From: HGM11788 sp964654945
GTDB lineage: Bacteria > Bacillota > Clostridia > Lachnospirales > CAG-274
Reading direction: 5' to 3'
DNA: 64,000 bases
NCBI GenBank assembly: GCA_964654945.1
Contig: CAZZLN010000001.1
Location: forward strand, 124,001-188,000
Every line of letters starts with the position of its first letter. Position 1 is the stretch's first letter. This document shows, piece after piece, positions 54,754-63,635 of the stretch. The notes beneath the pieces are model-generated. The model ran no database searches. It was not told where the DNA came from and worked only from the letters and a program-made list of their open reading frames with translations. A program made the position numbers and the translations under genes.

Positions 54754-55092
54754 ATGAGCAATATTTCTCAACAACTTGGCAACAGAATAAGAGCTTTCAG
54801 AACAAACCTTAGCATAAGTCAGGAGGAGCTTGCCTTTAAATCGGGTATAAGCCCTGCTCATTTGGGACAAATTGAAAGAGGGTTAAAATCTCCTACTATT
54901 ATTACAATAGACAAAATTGCCACTGCTCTTGATGTAACTTTGCCTGAACTTTTCAGCTTTGATGCTGCTGTCACACCTGAACCATCAGGAGAACTCAATA
55001 AAATCAAAAATTATCTTAATGGACTTCCCGAGGAAGAACTTAAAGATATAAATAAAATAATTAAATCAATTATTAATTATAAGAATAAATAA
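54754..55092 (+). CDS. XRE-family helix-turn-helix regulator
   Basis: A 112-residue protein with a Cro/CI helix-turn-helix in the first 65 residues (RAFRTNLSISQEELAFKSG ... HLGQIERGLKSPTI) and a charged C-terminal helix. It looks like a chromosomal regulator; its target is unknown. The ATG at 54754 follows GGAGG; an upstream GTG is closer to the SD. Confidence 0.88.
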   Translation: MSNISQQLGNRIRAFRTNLSISQEELAFKSGISPAHLGQIERGLKSPTIITIDKIATALDVTLPELFSFDAAVTPEPSGELNKIKNYLNGLPEEELKDINKIIKSIINYKNK

Positions 55093-55114
55093 TAACAATG
55101 ATTTTAACAACCAA

Positions 55115-55158
55115 AAAGGACATCTCATATTTTTATTATAATATGAAATGTCCTTATT
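55115..55158. terminator. Bidirectional terminator between the XRE gene and the kinase gene
   Basis: AAGGACAT / ATGTCCTT with an extended TCATAT/ATATGA inner stem (55117-55124 with 55148-55155) and T-rich sequence on both strands. Confidence 0.7.
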
Positions 55159-55185
55159 TTGTTAAGCTGTCAGCTTAATTTTAAA

Positions 55186-56253
55186 TTATTTTGTCATAAC
55201 ATCTGATAATATAAAAAGGAGAATTATATAAATTATAATTGCAATAGCTCTCTTTGTATTATAGGTAAATCTATTGATTACAGGTATTATATCCCACTGT
55301 CTGCCATTGTTTCCGAACCACCACATAGGCAGTATAAAAAAGCAGGCATAACTTACGGTATAATATAAAAAATATCCCAAATTTTTTCTTTCAACAATAT
55401 AAGCAAAAATCAAAAGAACATACAATCCGTATATTATTGATGCAATAATTTTATTGTTTCTTTTATTTGTTCTGAATCCCGGAATCTTTTTTATAAAGCT
55501 GTTTAGCTTATATTTTCTGATTTCTTTTGTTTCTAAATTATACAGAGAGTTGTTTAATTCAATTATAAATTCATTTATATCTTCATATCTTAGAGAAGAA
55601 TCTATCTTTGTAGCTTTTTGTATTATTGTATAAAAAGGTTCTTTTTTATATACTTCTCTTTGCATTATTTTTCCGGTAAGCATATAGTTAAGCAAAACAC
55701 CAAGAGAATATATATCACTTCTGGCATCAGTCTGTGCAAACCCAAATTGTTCAGGTGACGCAAAGCCTGCAGTACCAAGTATTGTTGTATCTGTGCTTTT
55801 ATTTTTATTTCCCTCTCTTGCTATATCAAAATCAAGAAGAACTGCATTACCATTTTTATTAATAATAACATTGTCAGGAGATATATCCCTGTGTATTATA
55901 TTTACTGAATGAACAGCCTCAAGAGCTTTGCACACATCAAATATGTATTTTGCAGCTTCTTTTTCAGAAAAACAGCCATTTTCATTTATTTTTTCTTCTA
56001 TTGATTTTCCTGTTATATATTCCTCAAAAACAACATAACTTTTATCATACTCTAAAATTTCATATATTTCGGGCAGAAAATCACTTTTTATACTTTTAAG
56101 CTTATTATAAACTTCAAAGGCGTCTTTACCAATATATCTTTTAACACAGGTTCTGTCTGATATGGTATCATAGCAGAGAACAACTGTTTCATCAGAATTT
56201 AAAGCCTTTATATCTTTATAAGCAGAAAATTTATATTTTACAACATTATCCAT
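55186..56253 (-). CDS. Membrane-anchored Ser/Thr protein kinase
   Basis: A eukaryotic-like kinase of 355 residues. The kinase domain (about 5-235) has CVKRY (Lys 38), IIHRDISPDNVIINKNG (catalytic loop, 119-135) and LLDFDIAR, where the usual DFG is DFD (141-143). GFASPEQFG is the APE-like segment and DARSDIYSLGVLL follows. There is no glycine-rich loop of usual form. The C-terminal third holds about three transmembrane helices (about 268-352) and no PASTA domains, so it is unlike PrkC. It is divergent from a small HTH-like gene, a possible partner or substrate. Confidence 0.9.
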   Translation of the reverse strand: MDNVVKYKFSAYKDIKALNSDETVVLCYDTISDRTCVKRYIGKDAFEVYNKLKSIKSDFLPEIYEILEYDKSYVVFEEYITGKSIEEKINENGCFSEKEAAKYIFDVCKALEAVHSVNIIHRDISPDNVIINKNGNAVLLDFDIAREGNKNKSTDTTILGTAGFASPEQFGFAQTDARSDIYSLGVLLNYMLTGKIMQREVYKKEPFYTIIQKATKIDSSLRYEDINEFIIELNNSLYNLETKEIRKYKLNSFIKKIPGFRTNKRNNKIIASIIYGLYVLLIFAYIVERKNLGYFLYYTVSYACFFILPMWWFGNNGRQWDIIPVINRFTYNTKRAIAIIIYIILLFILSDVMTK

Positions 56254-56262
56254 AAAAACACC

Positions 56263-56291
56263 TTGAAATATACTTAAAATTACATTATCAT
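56263..56291 (+). promoter_or_regulatory. Promoter of the small HTH-like gene
   Basis: TTGAAA, 17 bases, TATCAT, overlapping the upstream region of the kinase gene; a minus-strand TATAAT at 56290-56295 may serve the kinase. Confidence 0.45.
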
Positions 56292-56309
56292 TATATCAGA
56301 GGTGATACA

Positions 56310-56738
56310 ATGAAAAAGACTACTGCTGAGTTACTTAAAGCTCTTGAAAAAAACAATAATATTAATCACTATTTTGCAGCTAACAGTGATGATTTTATAA
56401 ATATCACACTTTCAGCATATCTTAACCAATTATTAGCGGAAAAGGACATAAACAAAGCCAAAGCAATTGAGAAATCCAATTTAAACAATATATATGCCTA
56501 TGAAATTTTTTCAGGCAAAAAGAACCCCTCACGCAACAAGCTTCTGCAGCTTATATTTGGTATGGAGCTTGATTTAATAACCGCACAAAGGCTGCTGAGA
56601 ACAGCAGGAGTAAGTGAGCTTTATCCAAGAAACAAAAGAGATAGTATAATTATTTTTGCAATTAATAACAAGCTAAATCTTCTTGAATGTGAAGAAATGC
56701 TTGAAGAAATGGGCGAGGATTTTATTCAGCAGAGCTGA
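56310..56738 (+). CDS. Small helix-turn-helix-like protein of unknown function
   Basis: A helical protein of 142 residues with no recognised family name. Residues about 45-100 (LNNIYAYEIFSGKKNPSRNKL followed by ITAQRLLRTAGVSEL, in part) resemble a Cro/XRE fold whose recognition helix reads SRNKLLQL. GAGGTGAT precedes the ATG. It shares a 56-bp divergent promoter region with the membrane kinase, and its 3' end overlaps topB by 17 bp. It may be a kinase-controlled regulator, which is inference only. Confidence 0.75.
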   Translation: MKKTTAELLKALEKNNNINHYFAANSDDFINITLSAYLNQLLAEKDINKAKAIEKSNLNNIYAYEIFSGKKNPSRNKLLQLIFGMELDLITAQRLLRTAGVSELYPRNKRDSIIIFAINNKLNLLECEEMLEEMGEDFIQQS

Positions 56739-58857
56739 TGCTCTTTATATTTGCAACCTCAAGTCTGCCAAGATTTTCTTTGTTCAGTAAAATATCCCCT
56801 GTGGACTTTATACCATTATACATAATATTTACATTTTTAACTTCCTTGTCACTCAGAATATGTGATATAAAATCGGGAGTTATTTCTGCTGAATAATTTT
56901 TAAGTTCGTTTTTCCATATAGTAAATTTGCATCCCTGTTTCCAGTTTGTGCAGTAATATCCCTTTGAGTTTTCAAGAATGTGCCCTCCGCAATTTGGGCA
57001 GACTCCCAATATTTTTGAAGAATTAGCGCCTTTTCTGCCTCTTTTTTTATCGGCAGCAAATATAACCTTGCACTCTCCCTTTTGGCTTTCATTCACAATA
57101 TATGAAACATAGCGTTTTATGCTGTTCATAAATTTTTCTCTTTCCATTTTGCCCTTTGCAATTGAGGAAAGACCTTTTTCCCACTTTCCGGTGGTTTCAG
57201 GTGATTTAAGCTCAGGAGGTACAATTTCTATAAGCTTTATACCCTTTTCGGTCGGCACAATATATTTTTTGTTTCTCTTAATATAGCCTACCTTTAAAAG
57301 CCTTTCTATTATACCGGCTCTTGTTGCAGGAGTACCAAGTCCCGAATCTTTAAGCTGTTCCTTTAATTCCTCATCTTCTACAAATCTTCCTGCATTTTCC
57401 ATTGCAGAAAGTAAACCTGCCTCATTATATGGAAGCGGAGGCTTTGTTTTTTTCTGAACAGACTTAGCATTTTTAACAGATAACTCACTGTTTTTTTCAA
57501 CATCAGGCAATACAATTTCTTCTTTTTTCTTTTTATTTTCTCCATTAACATTAAGCTCTGTCCAGCCTTTGTCAATAATTGTAGTGCCTGTTGATAAAAA
57601 CCTTTCTTCTTCGCTTACAGTTACGATTTTAGTAGTACAATAAACATAATAGGGATAAAAAATCTGCATAAATCTTCTTGCTACAAGGTCATATACTTTA
57701 AACTCATCAGCACTTAATATATCTGTATTTATATTTATTTCAGTGGGTATAATTGCATGATGGTCACTTATTTTTGAATTATCAATTATTCTTTTTGTAA
57801 TAGGCAGTTTTTCAAGCATCATAAGCCTTGAAGCATATGCATTATATATTTTGGTATTATTAAGCTTTGAAAGCACAACTTTAAGCTTAGGTATCATATC
57901 ATCAGAAAGATGTCTGCTGTCTGTTCTCGGATATGTAATCATTTTTCTTTTTTCATATAAATCCTGAGCTATATCGAGAGTTTTTTGAGCTGAAAAACCA
58001 AATTTTTTATTGCAATCTCTTTGAAGTTCTGTTAAATCATATAAAAGAGGAGGAGGCATTTTCTTTTCTTCTTTTGTTACACTGTCAACTGCAGCTTTTT
58101 TGCCTTTGACCTTTTTTACAATATTGTCTGCATATTCCTTTGTTTTTATTTTGGTATCATCATTTTCTTTATTAAACCATATGCCCTTATATTCTCCAAA
58201 GTCTGCTTCAACTTCATAATATTGTGTAACTACAAAATTGTCAATTTCTTTTTGCTTTGCCGTAATAAGAGCAAGAGTTGGCGTCTGAACTCTGCCTATG
58301 CTTAAAAGTACATTATATTTTATTGTAAATGCTCTTGACGCATTAATGCCTACAAGCCAATCGGCTTCCGAACGGCACTTTGCAGATGTATAAAGATTGT
58401 CATATTCAGAGCCGTCTTTAAGATTTGCAAATCCATCTGATATAGCTTTATTCGTCATAGAAGAAATCCATAATCTTTCAAAAGGCTTTGTACAGCCTGC
58501 AAGCTCATAAATATATCTGAATATAAGCTCACCCTCTCTACCGCTGTCTGTAGCACAGATAATAGAATTTATCTTAGGTGAAAGCATAAGCTTTTTCAAA
58601 ATATAAAATTGTGAAACAGTGTTTTTAATAGGTTTTGTCTTAATGTTTTCAGGTATAATAGGAAGTGTTTCCATCTGCCATTTTTTATACTTTTTGTCAT
58701 ACTCATCAGGCTCACATAATGTCACAAGATGCCCTACTGCCCAGCTAATTACATAATCATCATTATATAAAAAACCGTCACCCTTTTTGTCACATTTTAA
58801 AACCTTTGCTATATCTCTTGCCACTGACGGCTTTTCAGCTATTACCAGCTTTTTCAT
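56722..58857 (-). CDS. topB: DNA topoisomerase III
   Basis: A type IA topoisomerase of 711 residues. The N-terminal TOPRIM has VIAEKPSVARDIAKVL, and the catalytic Tyr is in the MITYPRTDSRHLS segment. A single C-terminal zinc-ribbon-like block (CPNCGGHILENSKGYYC) follows, shorter than E. coli TopA. The ATG at 58857 has AGGGAATG upstream, since ATG 58866 is too close to the SD. It is last in pncB-HAD-topB. Confidence 0.94.
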   Translation of the reverse strand: MKKLVIAEKPSVARDIAKVLKCDKKGDGFLYNDDYVISWAVGHLVTLCEPDEYDKKYKKWQMETLPIIPENIKTKPIKNTVSQFYILKKLMLSPKINSIICATDSGREGELIFRYIYELAGCTKPFERLWISSMTNKAISDGFANLKDGSEYDNLYTSAKCRSEADWLVGINASRAFTIKYNVLLSIGRVQTPTLALITAKQKEIDNFVVTQYYEVEADFGEYKGIWFNKENDDTKIKTKEYADNIVKKVKGKKAAVDSVTKEEKKMPPPLLYDLTELQRDCNKKFGFSAQKTLDIAQDLYEKRKMITYPRTDSRHLSDDMIPKLKVVLSKLNNTKIYNAYASRLMMLEKLPITKRIIDNSKISDHHAIIPTEININTDILSADEFKVYDLVARRFMQIFYPYYVYCTTKIVTVSEEERFLSTGTTIIDKGWTELNVNGENKKKKEEIVLPDVEKNSELSVKNAKSVQKKTKPPLPYNEAGLLSAMENAGRFVEDEELKEQLKDSGLGTPATRAGIIERLLKVGYIKRNKKYIVPTEKGIKLIEIVPPELKSPETTGKWEKGLSSIAKGKMEREKFMNSIKRYVSYIVNESQKGECKVIFAADKKRGRKGANSSKILGVCPNCGGHILENSKGYYCTNWKQGCKFTIWKNELKNYSAEITPDFISHILSDKEVKNVNIMYNGIKSTGDILLNKENLGRLEVANIKSISSAE

Positions 58858-58873
58858 AAATATCATTCCCTGC

Positions 58874-59521
58874 TTATAAATTCATTATTATATTCCATAT
58901 ATCTTTAACGTTTTCAGCAATATGTACCGTTCCTGATTTTTCAAATTCCTCTCTGCTGCCATAACCATAAAGTACACCTATTGACTTTACACCATTTTTG
59001 GCGGCACCGATAATATCGTGCTCTCTGTCGCCAATCATTATTGCATTATCGGCAGATATATTAAGATTATCAAGAGCATATTTTATAACATCTGCCTTAT
59101 TTGTTCTTCTGCCGTCAAGCTCACTGCCTGAAACAAAGTCAAAATATTTATGTAAATCAAAATGATTAAGAATTTCAACAGCATAAACATAAGGCTTTGA
59201 TGTTGCAACTGCAAGTTTAAAGCCTTTATACTTTAATTTTTGTAAAAGCTGCGGAATATCTTTATACACCTTATTTTCATATAATCCCTTTGGAGCAAAA
59301 TATTCTCTGTATTTTTTAACGGCAATATCAGCTTTGTCACTGTCAAAATTATAAAATGTCATATATGAATGCTTTAAAGGCGGTCCAATAAATTTACAGA
59401 GATTATCATTATCTTCAGTGTGTATTCCAAAATATTCAAGAGAATATGCCACAGAATTTGTAATGCCCTCTTTTGGGTCTGTAAGAGTACCGTCTAAATC
59501 AAAAAAAACATAATTAATCAT
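58874..59521 (-). CDS. HAD-superfamily hydrolase (phosphoglycolate phosphatase-like)
   Basis: A Mg2+-dependent phosphatase of 215 residues with a cap domain. Motif I is FFDLDGTLTD, motif II ATSKP, motif III with Lys about 150, motif IV IGDREHDIIGAAKNG. Substrate unknown; sequence is closest in style to PGP/5'-nucleotidase-type HADs. The ATG at 59521 has AGAGGTTAA upstream. It is 13 bp after pncB. Confidence 0.88.
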   Translation of the reverse strand: MINYVFFDLDGTLTDPKEGITNSVAYSLEYFGIHTEDNDNLCKFIGPPLKHSYMTFYNFDSDKADIAVKKYREYFAPKGLYENKVYKDIPQLLQKLKYKGFKLAVATSKPYVYAVEILNHFDLHKYFDFVSGSELDGRRTNKADVIKYALDNLNISADNAIMIGDREHDIIGAAKNGVKSIGVLYGYGSREEFEKSGTVHIAENVKDIWNIIMNL

Positions 59522-59534
59522 AATTAACCTCTGC

Positions 59535-60986
59535 CTATAACATACGTGTTTTTCTAAGTATATCAATTTTCATATCATATAGCTTCTGTGACAAATCAAC
59601 ATAAACCTTATTAGGATTTACAAGTCTTCTTGTTTCTTCCCACAGAGTATTCATTTCTGAAATAGCATAATCTCTTATTTCCATTGTCTTTTTACCGGTA
59701 TAAACACATTTGCCCTTTTTAAATACAGGCACAAGCATTTCTTTTACGGTATATTCTCCCTTAATAAGGGTTGTCTTTTTCCAAGGCTCTTTGGAGTCGA
59801 AAACCGTAACATCGCAATCTCCATTATATTCTTCATCGGCAAGACATATAAGGTCGGCTCTGATTTTACCTGTAGATTTATCATAAAATCTCACAATTTT
59901 TTTATTTCCGGGGTTAGTTATTTTATCTGTATTTTCAGAAAGCTTTATTTTAGGCTCAAATTCACCATTTTCATTTTCTATTGCTGCAAGCTTATAAACT
60001 CCTCCAAAGCTTGGACAATCTTTTGCGGTAATCATATTTGTGCCTACGCCCCATGAAGAAATTTTTGCATTCTGTAATTTTAAAGATGCAATTAAATTTT
60101 CATCAAGGTCATTTGATGCAGCAATAACAGCCGTTTTAAATCCTGCATCATCTAAGATTTTTCTTGCCTTTTTAGAAAGATATGCAAGGTCACCGCTGTC
60201 AAGTCTTATGCCATAATTATGAAGCTCTTTTCCCTCTGCTTTCATTTCATTAAATACCTTTATTGCATTAGGTATGCCTGATTTTAATGTGTCATAGGTG
60301 TCAACAAGAAGTATACAGCTTTTAGGATACATTTTAGCATAAGCTTTAAATGCGGAATATTCATCATCAAAGCTCATTATCCAGCTATGAGCATGAGTTC
60401 CCATAACAGGTATATCAAACATCTGCCCTGCAAGAACATTACTTGTGCCGATACAGCCGCCTATAACAGCAGCTCTTGCTCCATATATACCTGCGTCAGG
60501 TCCCTGAGCCCGCCTTAAACCAAACTCCATAACTCCATCGCCCTTTGCCGCATAGCATACTCTTGCAGCCTTTGTAGCAATAAGGCTCTGATGATTTAAT
60601 AAATTTAAAACAGCTGTTTCAATAAGCTGAGCCTCCATAACAGGTGCAATAATTTTAATCATAGGCTCTCTGGGAAACATAACAGAGCCTTCCTCCAGAG
60701 CATAAATATCTCCTGTAAACTTAAAATTTTTAAGATATTCAAGAAAATCATCATCAAATAAATTAAGACTTCTTAAATATTTAATATCTTCTGTGCTAAA
60801 GCTTAAATTTTTTATATAATCCACAACCTGTTCAAGTCCGCAAAAAACAGCAAATCCGCTTCCAAAGGGATTAGTTCTGTAAAATCCGTCAAATACAACT
60901 GTTTTATTTTTTTCATGATTTTTATAATAGCCCTGCATCATTGTAAGTTCATACAGGTCTGTTAATAAAGTTAGATTTTCTGACAT
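59535..60986 (-). CDS. pncB: Nicotinate phosphoribosyltransferase
   Basis: It makes nicotinate mononucleotide from nicotinate and PRPP for NAD salvage. ELTMMQGYYKNHEKNKTVVFDGFYR-like N-terminus (in part), GLRRAQGPDAG, GTHAHSWIMSFDDE (phosphorylated-His region) and IRLDSGDLAYLSK are present. Length 483 is normal. AAGAGGGAA lies upstream of the ATG. First in an operon with a HAD phosphatase and topB. Confidence 0.95.
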   Translation of the reverse strand: MSENLTLLTDLYELTMMQGYYKNHEKNKTVVFDGFYRTNPFGSGFAVFCGLEQVVDYIKNLSFSTEDIKYLRSLNLFDDDFLEYLKNFKFTGDIYALEEGSVMFPREPMIKIIAPVMEAQLIETAVLNLLNHQSLIATKAARVCYAAKGDGVMEFGLRRAQGPDAGIYGARAAVIGGCIGTSNVLAGQMFDIPVMGTHAHSWIMSFDDEYSAFKAYAKMYPKSCILLVDTYDTLKSGIPNAIKVFNEMKAEGKELHNYGIRLDSGDLAYLSKKARKILDDAGFKTAVIAASNDLDENLIASLKLQNAKISSWGVGTNMITAKDCPSFGGVYKLAAIENENGEFEPKIKLSENTDKITNPGNKKIVRFYDKSTGKIRADLICLADEEYNGDCDVTVFDSKEPWKKTTLIKGEYTVKEMLVPVFKKGKCVYTGKKTMEIRDYAISEMNTLWEETRRLVNPNKVYVDLSQKLYDMKIDILRKTRML

Positions 60987-61018
60987 AATATTCCCTCTTT
61001 TATTCGTAATAATAAATA

Positions 61019-61047
61019 ATTATACTACATTTTATTTCTTATTTCCA
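61019..61047 (-). promoter_or_regulatory. Promoter of pncB-HAD-topB
   Basis: Minus-strand TGGAAA, 17 bases, TATAAT, divergent from the Lrp promoter. Confidence 0.55.
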
Positions 61048-61072
61048 CGTAAAAATTTTTTAATATTTAATG

Positions 61073-61101
61073 TAGACATACTAAAAAATATATGATAAAA
61101 T
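61073..61101 (+). promoter_or_regulatory. Promoter of the Lrp/AsnC gene
   Basis: TAGACA, 17 bases, TAAAAT. Confidence 0.5.
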
Positions 61102-61141
61102 AAATTTAAACTTAATTTTATTAAATAGCGGAGTGAAAACT

Positions 61142-61582
61142 ATGGACAAAATAGATAAACAAATATTAGATATACTACAGGAAAATGCCAGAACACCACT
61201 AAAGGCAATTGCCGAAAAGGTATTTTTATCATCACCGGCAGTATCAATAAGAATTGAACATTTAGAACAACAGGGAATTATAAAAGGTTTTAAAACAACT
61301 ATTGACCAACAGAAGCTGGGCTATCATATAACCGCATTTATAAACCTTGCAATGGATCCGACTTTAAAGCCTGAATTTTATCCTTTTATACAAAAAGAGC
61401 CTAATGTGCTTGAATGTAATTGTGTAACAGGTGAATACAGTATGCTTTTAAAGGTGGCATTTCCAAGCACAATGGACCTTGATGTATTTATAGGCAAGCT
61501 TCAGCAATTTGGAAAAACAAGCACTCAAATTGTATTCTCAACTCCTGTTGAACCAAGAAGTATTATAGTATCTGATATATAA
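61142..61582 (+). CDS. Lrp/AsnC family transcriptional regulator
   Basis: A 146-residue regulator with an N-terminal helix-turn-helix (DKQILDILQENARTPLKAIA ... SSPAVSIRIEHLE, in part) and a C-terminal RAM ligand-binding domain. The ATG at 61142 has GGAGTG upstream; a GTG at 61133 would add three residues. Its divergent position to pncB gives no firm target. Confidence 0.92.
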   Translation: MDKIDKQILDILQENARTPLKAIAEKVFLSSPAVSIRIEHLEQQGIIKGFKTTIDQQKLGYHITAFINLAMDPTLKPEFYPFIQKEPNVLECNCVTGEYSMLLKVAFPSTMDLDVFIGKLQQFGKTSTQIVFSTPVEPRSIIVSDI

Positions 61583-61619
61583 TCAATAATATGTTTTCAA
61601 ATTAATGTCAATACTATTT

Positions 61620-61646
61620 TAAAAGCAGCCTTTAACAGCTTTTTCA
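61620..61646 (+). terminator. Weak terminator after the Lrp gene
   Basis: A six-base AAAAGC / GCTTTT stem followed by a T run; marginal. Confidence 0.35.
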
Positions 61647-61699
61647 ATTTATATTATGCTGTTATCGTTAACATAAGATTTTTTGTATTTGAATATTCA

Positions 61700-61732
61700 A
61701 AGGGGTGTGAAAACTTATTTTTCACACCCCTT
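61700..61732 (-). terminator. Strong hairpin after the histidine kinase gene
   Basis: A 14-base perfect inverted repeat with a five-base loop (61700-61713 with 61719-61732) directly after the kinase stop. The minus-strand tail TTTGAATATTC is a poor U-tract, so it may stop transcription incompletely or protect the 3' end. Confidence 0.65.
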
Positions 61733-61738
61733 AATAAT

Positions 61739-62368
61739 TTACTTTTCAGGCAGCTTTACTATTACACTGCTGCCTACATTATTATTTTTAAAATATAGCT
61801 CTCCACAATGCTCTCTCACTATATTTTTGCAGATTAGGATACCAAGACCTGTACCATTTTCTTTAGTAGTATAATAAGGTGTACCAATAGAATTAATATC
61901 TTCTATTCCTTTTCCGCTGTCAGTAATCTTAACTACAATTTTATCATTTTCTGAGTATACCTCCGTTAAAACTTCTCCCTTATTATCAATTGCCTCAACA
62001 GCATTTTTATATAAATTATAAAAAAGTATTGAAAGCTTATCATAGTTTCCATAAAGACACAAATCATTATCGCTGTTATAATTAAACTCTATATTAGGCT
62101 TGCTTATATTATAATCTTCAATAATATCAATAAGCATATCCTCAACATAAATCAGTTCATCATTTGAGGTTTTGATATTAATAAGTCTGTAGCTTTCTAT
62201 AATTTTATCAAGTCTTGATATTGCATTGTTTATAACCTCAATATTTTTATCTGCACTTGCGGGAAGTATATCCTTAATGCTGTCAATATTAGCCTTTATT
62301 ATTGCAACAGGATTTTTAACCTCGTGTGCAAGAACTGCTGCTATTTCATTGTCACCTTTATTTCCCAT
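61739..62368 (-). CDS. Orphan sensor-less histidine kinase
   Basis: A small kinase of 209 residues with no transmembrane or sensor segment. The H box is AHEVKNPVAIIKAN (His about 15), the N box NLYKNAVEAIDN, the G1 box DSGKGIEDI and G2 GTGLGILICKNI. The style resembles KinB/NtrB-type sporulation kinases. No response regulator lies in the window. The gene begins 11 bp after the MPN-like/LysM gene, whose stop overlaps its SD (AAGGAG), so the two are translated together and the membrane protein could be its sensor. Confidence 0.9.
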   Translation of the reverse strand: MGNKGDNEIAAVLAHEVKNPVAIIKANIDSIKDILPASADKNIEVINNAISRLDKIIESYRLINIKTSNDELIYVEDMLIDIIEDYNISKPNIEFNYNSDNDLCLYGNYDKLSILFYNLYKNAVEAIDNKGEVLTEVYSENDKIVVKITDSGKGIEDINSIGTPYYTTKENGTGLGILICKNIVREHCGELYFKNNNVGSSVIVKLPEK

Positions 62369-62379
62369 TACAATTCTCC

Positions 62380-63453
62380 TTATGGCAAAATAAGTGTTTT
62401 TCCAACAACAATTGTGCTGCCATCTATATTATTAAGCTCTTTTATTTTACTTACATTTTTTGTATCACCATATAATTTCTTGGATATTTTAATAAGGGTA
62501 TCTCCTTCTTTTATTACATATTTTTTAGGCTCAGCCTGTGTCGTTGTCTGTGTAGTTGTTTGAGTTGTGGTTTGTGCAGCAGACTGAGTGGTCACTTCAC
62601 TTAAATTTTGTGATGCGTATACTCCCTGGCTTTCCTTAAAGCTTTCTTCAAGAAAAGCAAGCTTGTCCTCAAGAGAACGTATTCTCTCATCATTTTGCAC
62701 AAGACCTGCTCCCATTACAAAACACACCATAAGCATTATAAAGCTGACACCGCCAAGAAGATTTATCATTTTTTTGCTGTCTTTTGATATTTTTATATTG
62801 CTTCTGTAGTTAGTCCTTTTATTAGCGGCAACTGCTCTTGCCTGTGCTCCTGCATCTTTTTTAATTTCCGAATTTTCCTCTTTTTGTTCAACCTTTATTT
62901 TATTTTCAAGCATATATTCGTGCATACCCTCATTTTTTTCATAATATATCACATAACCCTTAATTTGATTAAACATCATATTTTCACTGTTCCATTTATA
63001 AAAACTGTTCACGTTTTCAGTAGGGTCAACTATGTATAATGTCTGCAAGCCTCTTGTCCAGTTATTTTTCTGAAAATTACATATATTTTCTCCTATATAA
63101 TCCTCAAATCCGGGCTGAACATATACCCAGCCTACAATCTGCAAGCCTTCAAAGTAAAGTGACATCTGTTTTTTAACATACTGCCAGCTTTTTTCACTAA
63201 GCTCTGTCATACCATTTTTCTTAATGGTATATTTCCCCTGAATAACTCCGCTTATAAAAAGTGCCTCATCATTATCAACTTCTATTGTTTTTCCAATAAG
63301 TATTCCTATTTTCTCTTTTGATATATCAGATTTAGAATACTGTTCAACATATGTACATACATAGTCCTCAACATATATTCTGCTTGTCCTGTCATTTATA
63401 GTACCAATCTGTTTAACATTTGTCGGTAATGTATAGTTTTCTTCATTAGTCAT
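62380..63453 (-). CDS. Membrane protein with degenerate JAMM/MPN-like domain, coiled coil and LysM domain
   Basis: A 357-residue protein. The first 180 residues, cytoplasmic, resemble a JAMM/MPN fold: KIGILIGKTIEVDNDEALFI then ILE-like LQIVGWVYVQPGFEDY (in part), where the catalytic HxHPG of active enzymes reads YVQPG. It is thus probably inactive. A basic linker and one transmembrane helix (about 231-251) follow, then a short coiled coil, a Thr/Gln repeat linker and a C-terminal LysM domain (about 311-356, YVIKEGDTLIKISKKLYGD). LysM would contact peptidoglycan or spore cortex outside. Start at 63453 is preferred, since AAAGGA lies eight bases upstream; the first ATG is too close. It is divergent from yyaC. 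Confidence 0.8.
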   Translation of the reverse strand: MTNEENYTLPTNVKQIGTINDRTSRIYVEDYVCTYVEQYSKSDISKEKIGILIGKTIEVDNDEALFISGVIQGKYTIKKNGMTELSEKSWQYVKKQMSLYFEGLQIVGWVYVQPGFEDYIGENICNFQKNNWTRGLQTLYIVDPTENVNSFYKWNSENMMFNQIKGYVIYYEKNEGMHEYMLENKIKVEQKEENSEIKKDAGAQARAVAANKRTNYRSNIKISKDSKKMINLLGGVSFIMLMVCFVMGAGLVQNDERIRSLEDKLAFLEESFKESQGVYASQNLSEVTTQSAAQTTTQTTTQTTTQAEPKKYVIKEGDTLIKISKKLYGDTKNVSKIKELNNIDGSTIVVGKTLILP

Positions 63454-63635
63454 ATTCATTTTCCTTTCATAATTTAGTTTGTAAATGAATAATAGCAGAC
63501 CGAAAATAATTTTATTGTCAAAGGGTGTAGACTGATAAATATTTTGATTAGCAAATTACGGCAAAAAATTATATGGTATATTTTGTTATTCATAATCAAT
63601 ATTAAATCTGCCTAAATTATACAAGAGGTGATATT

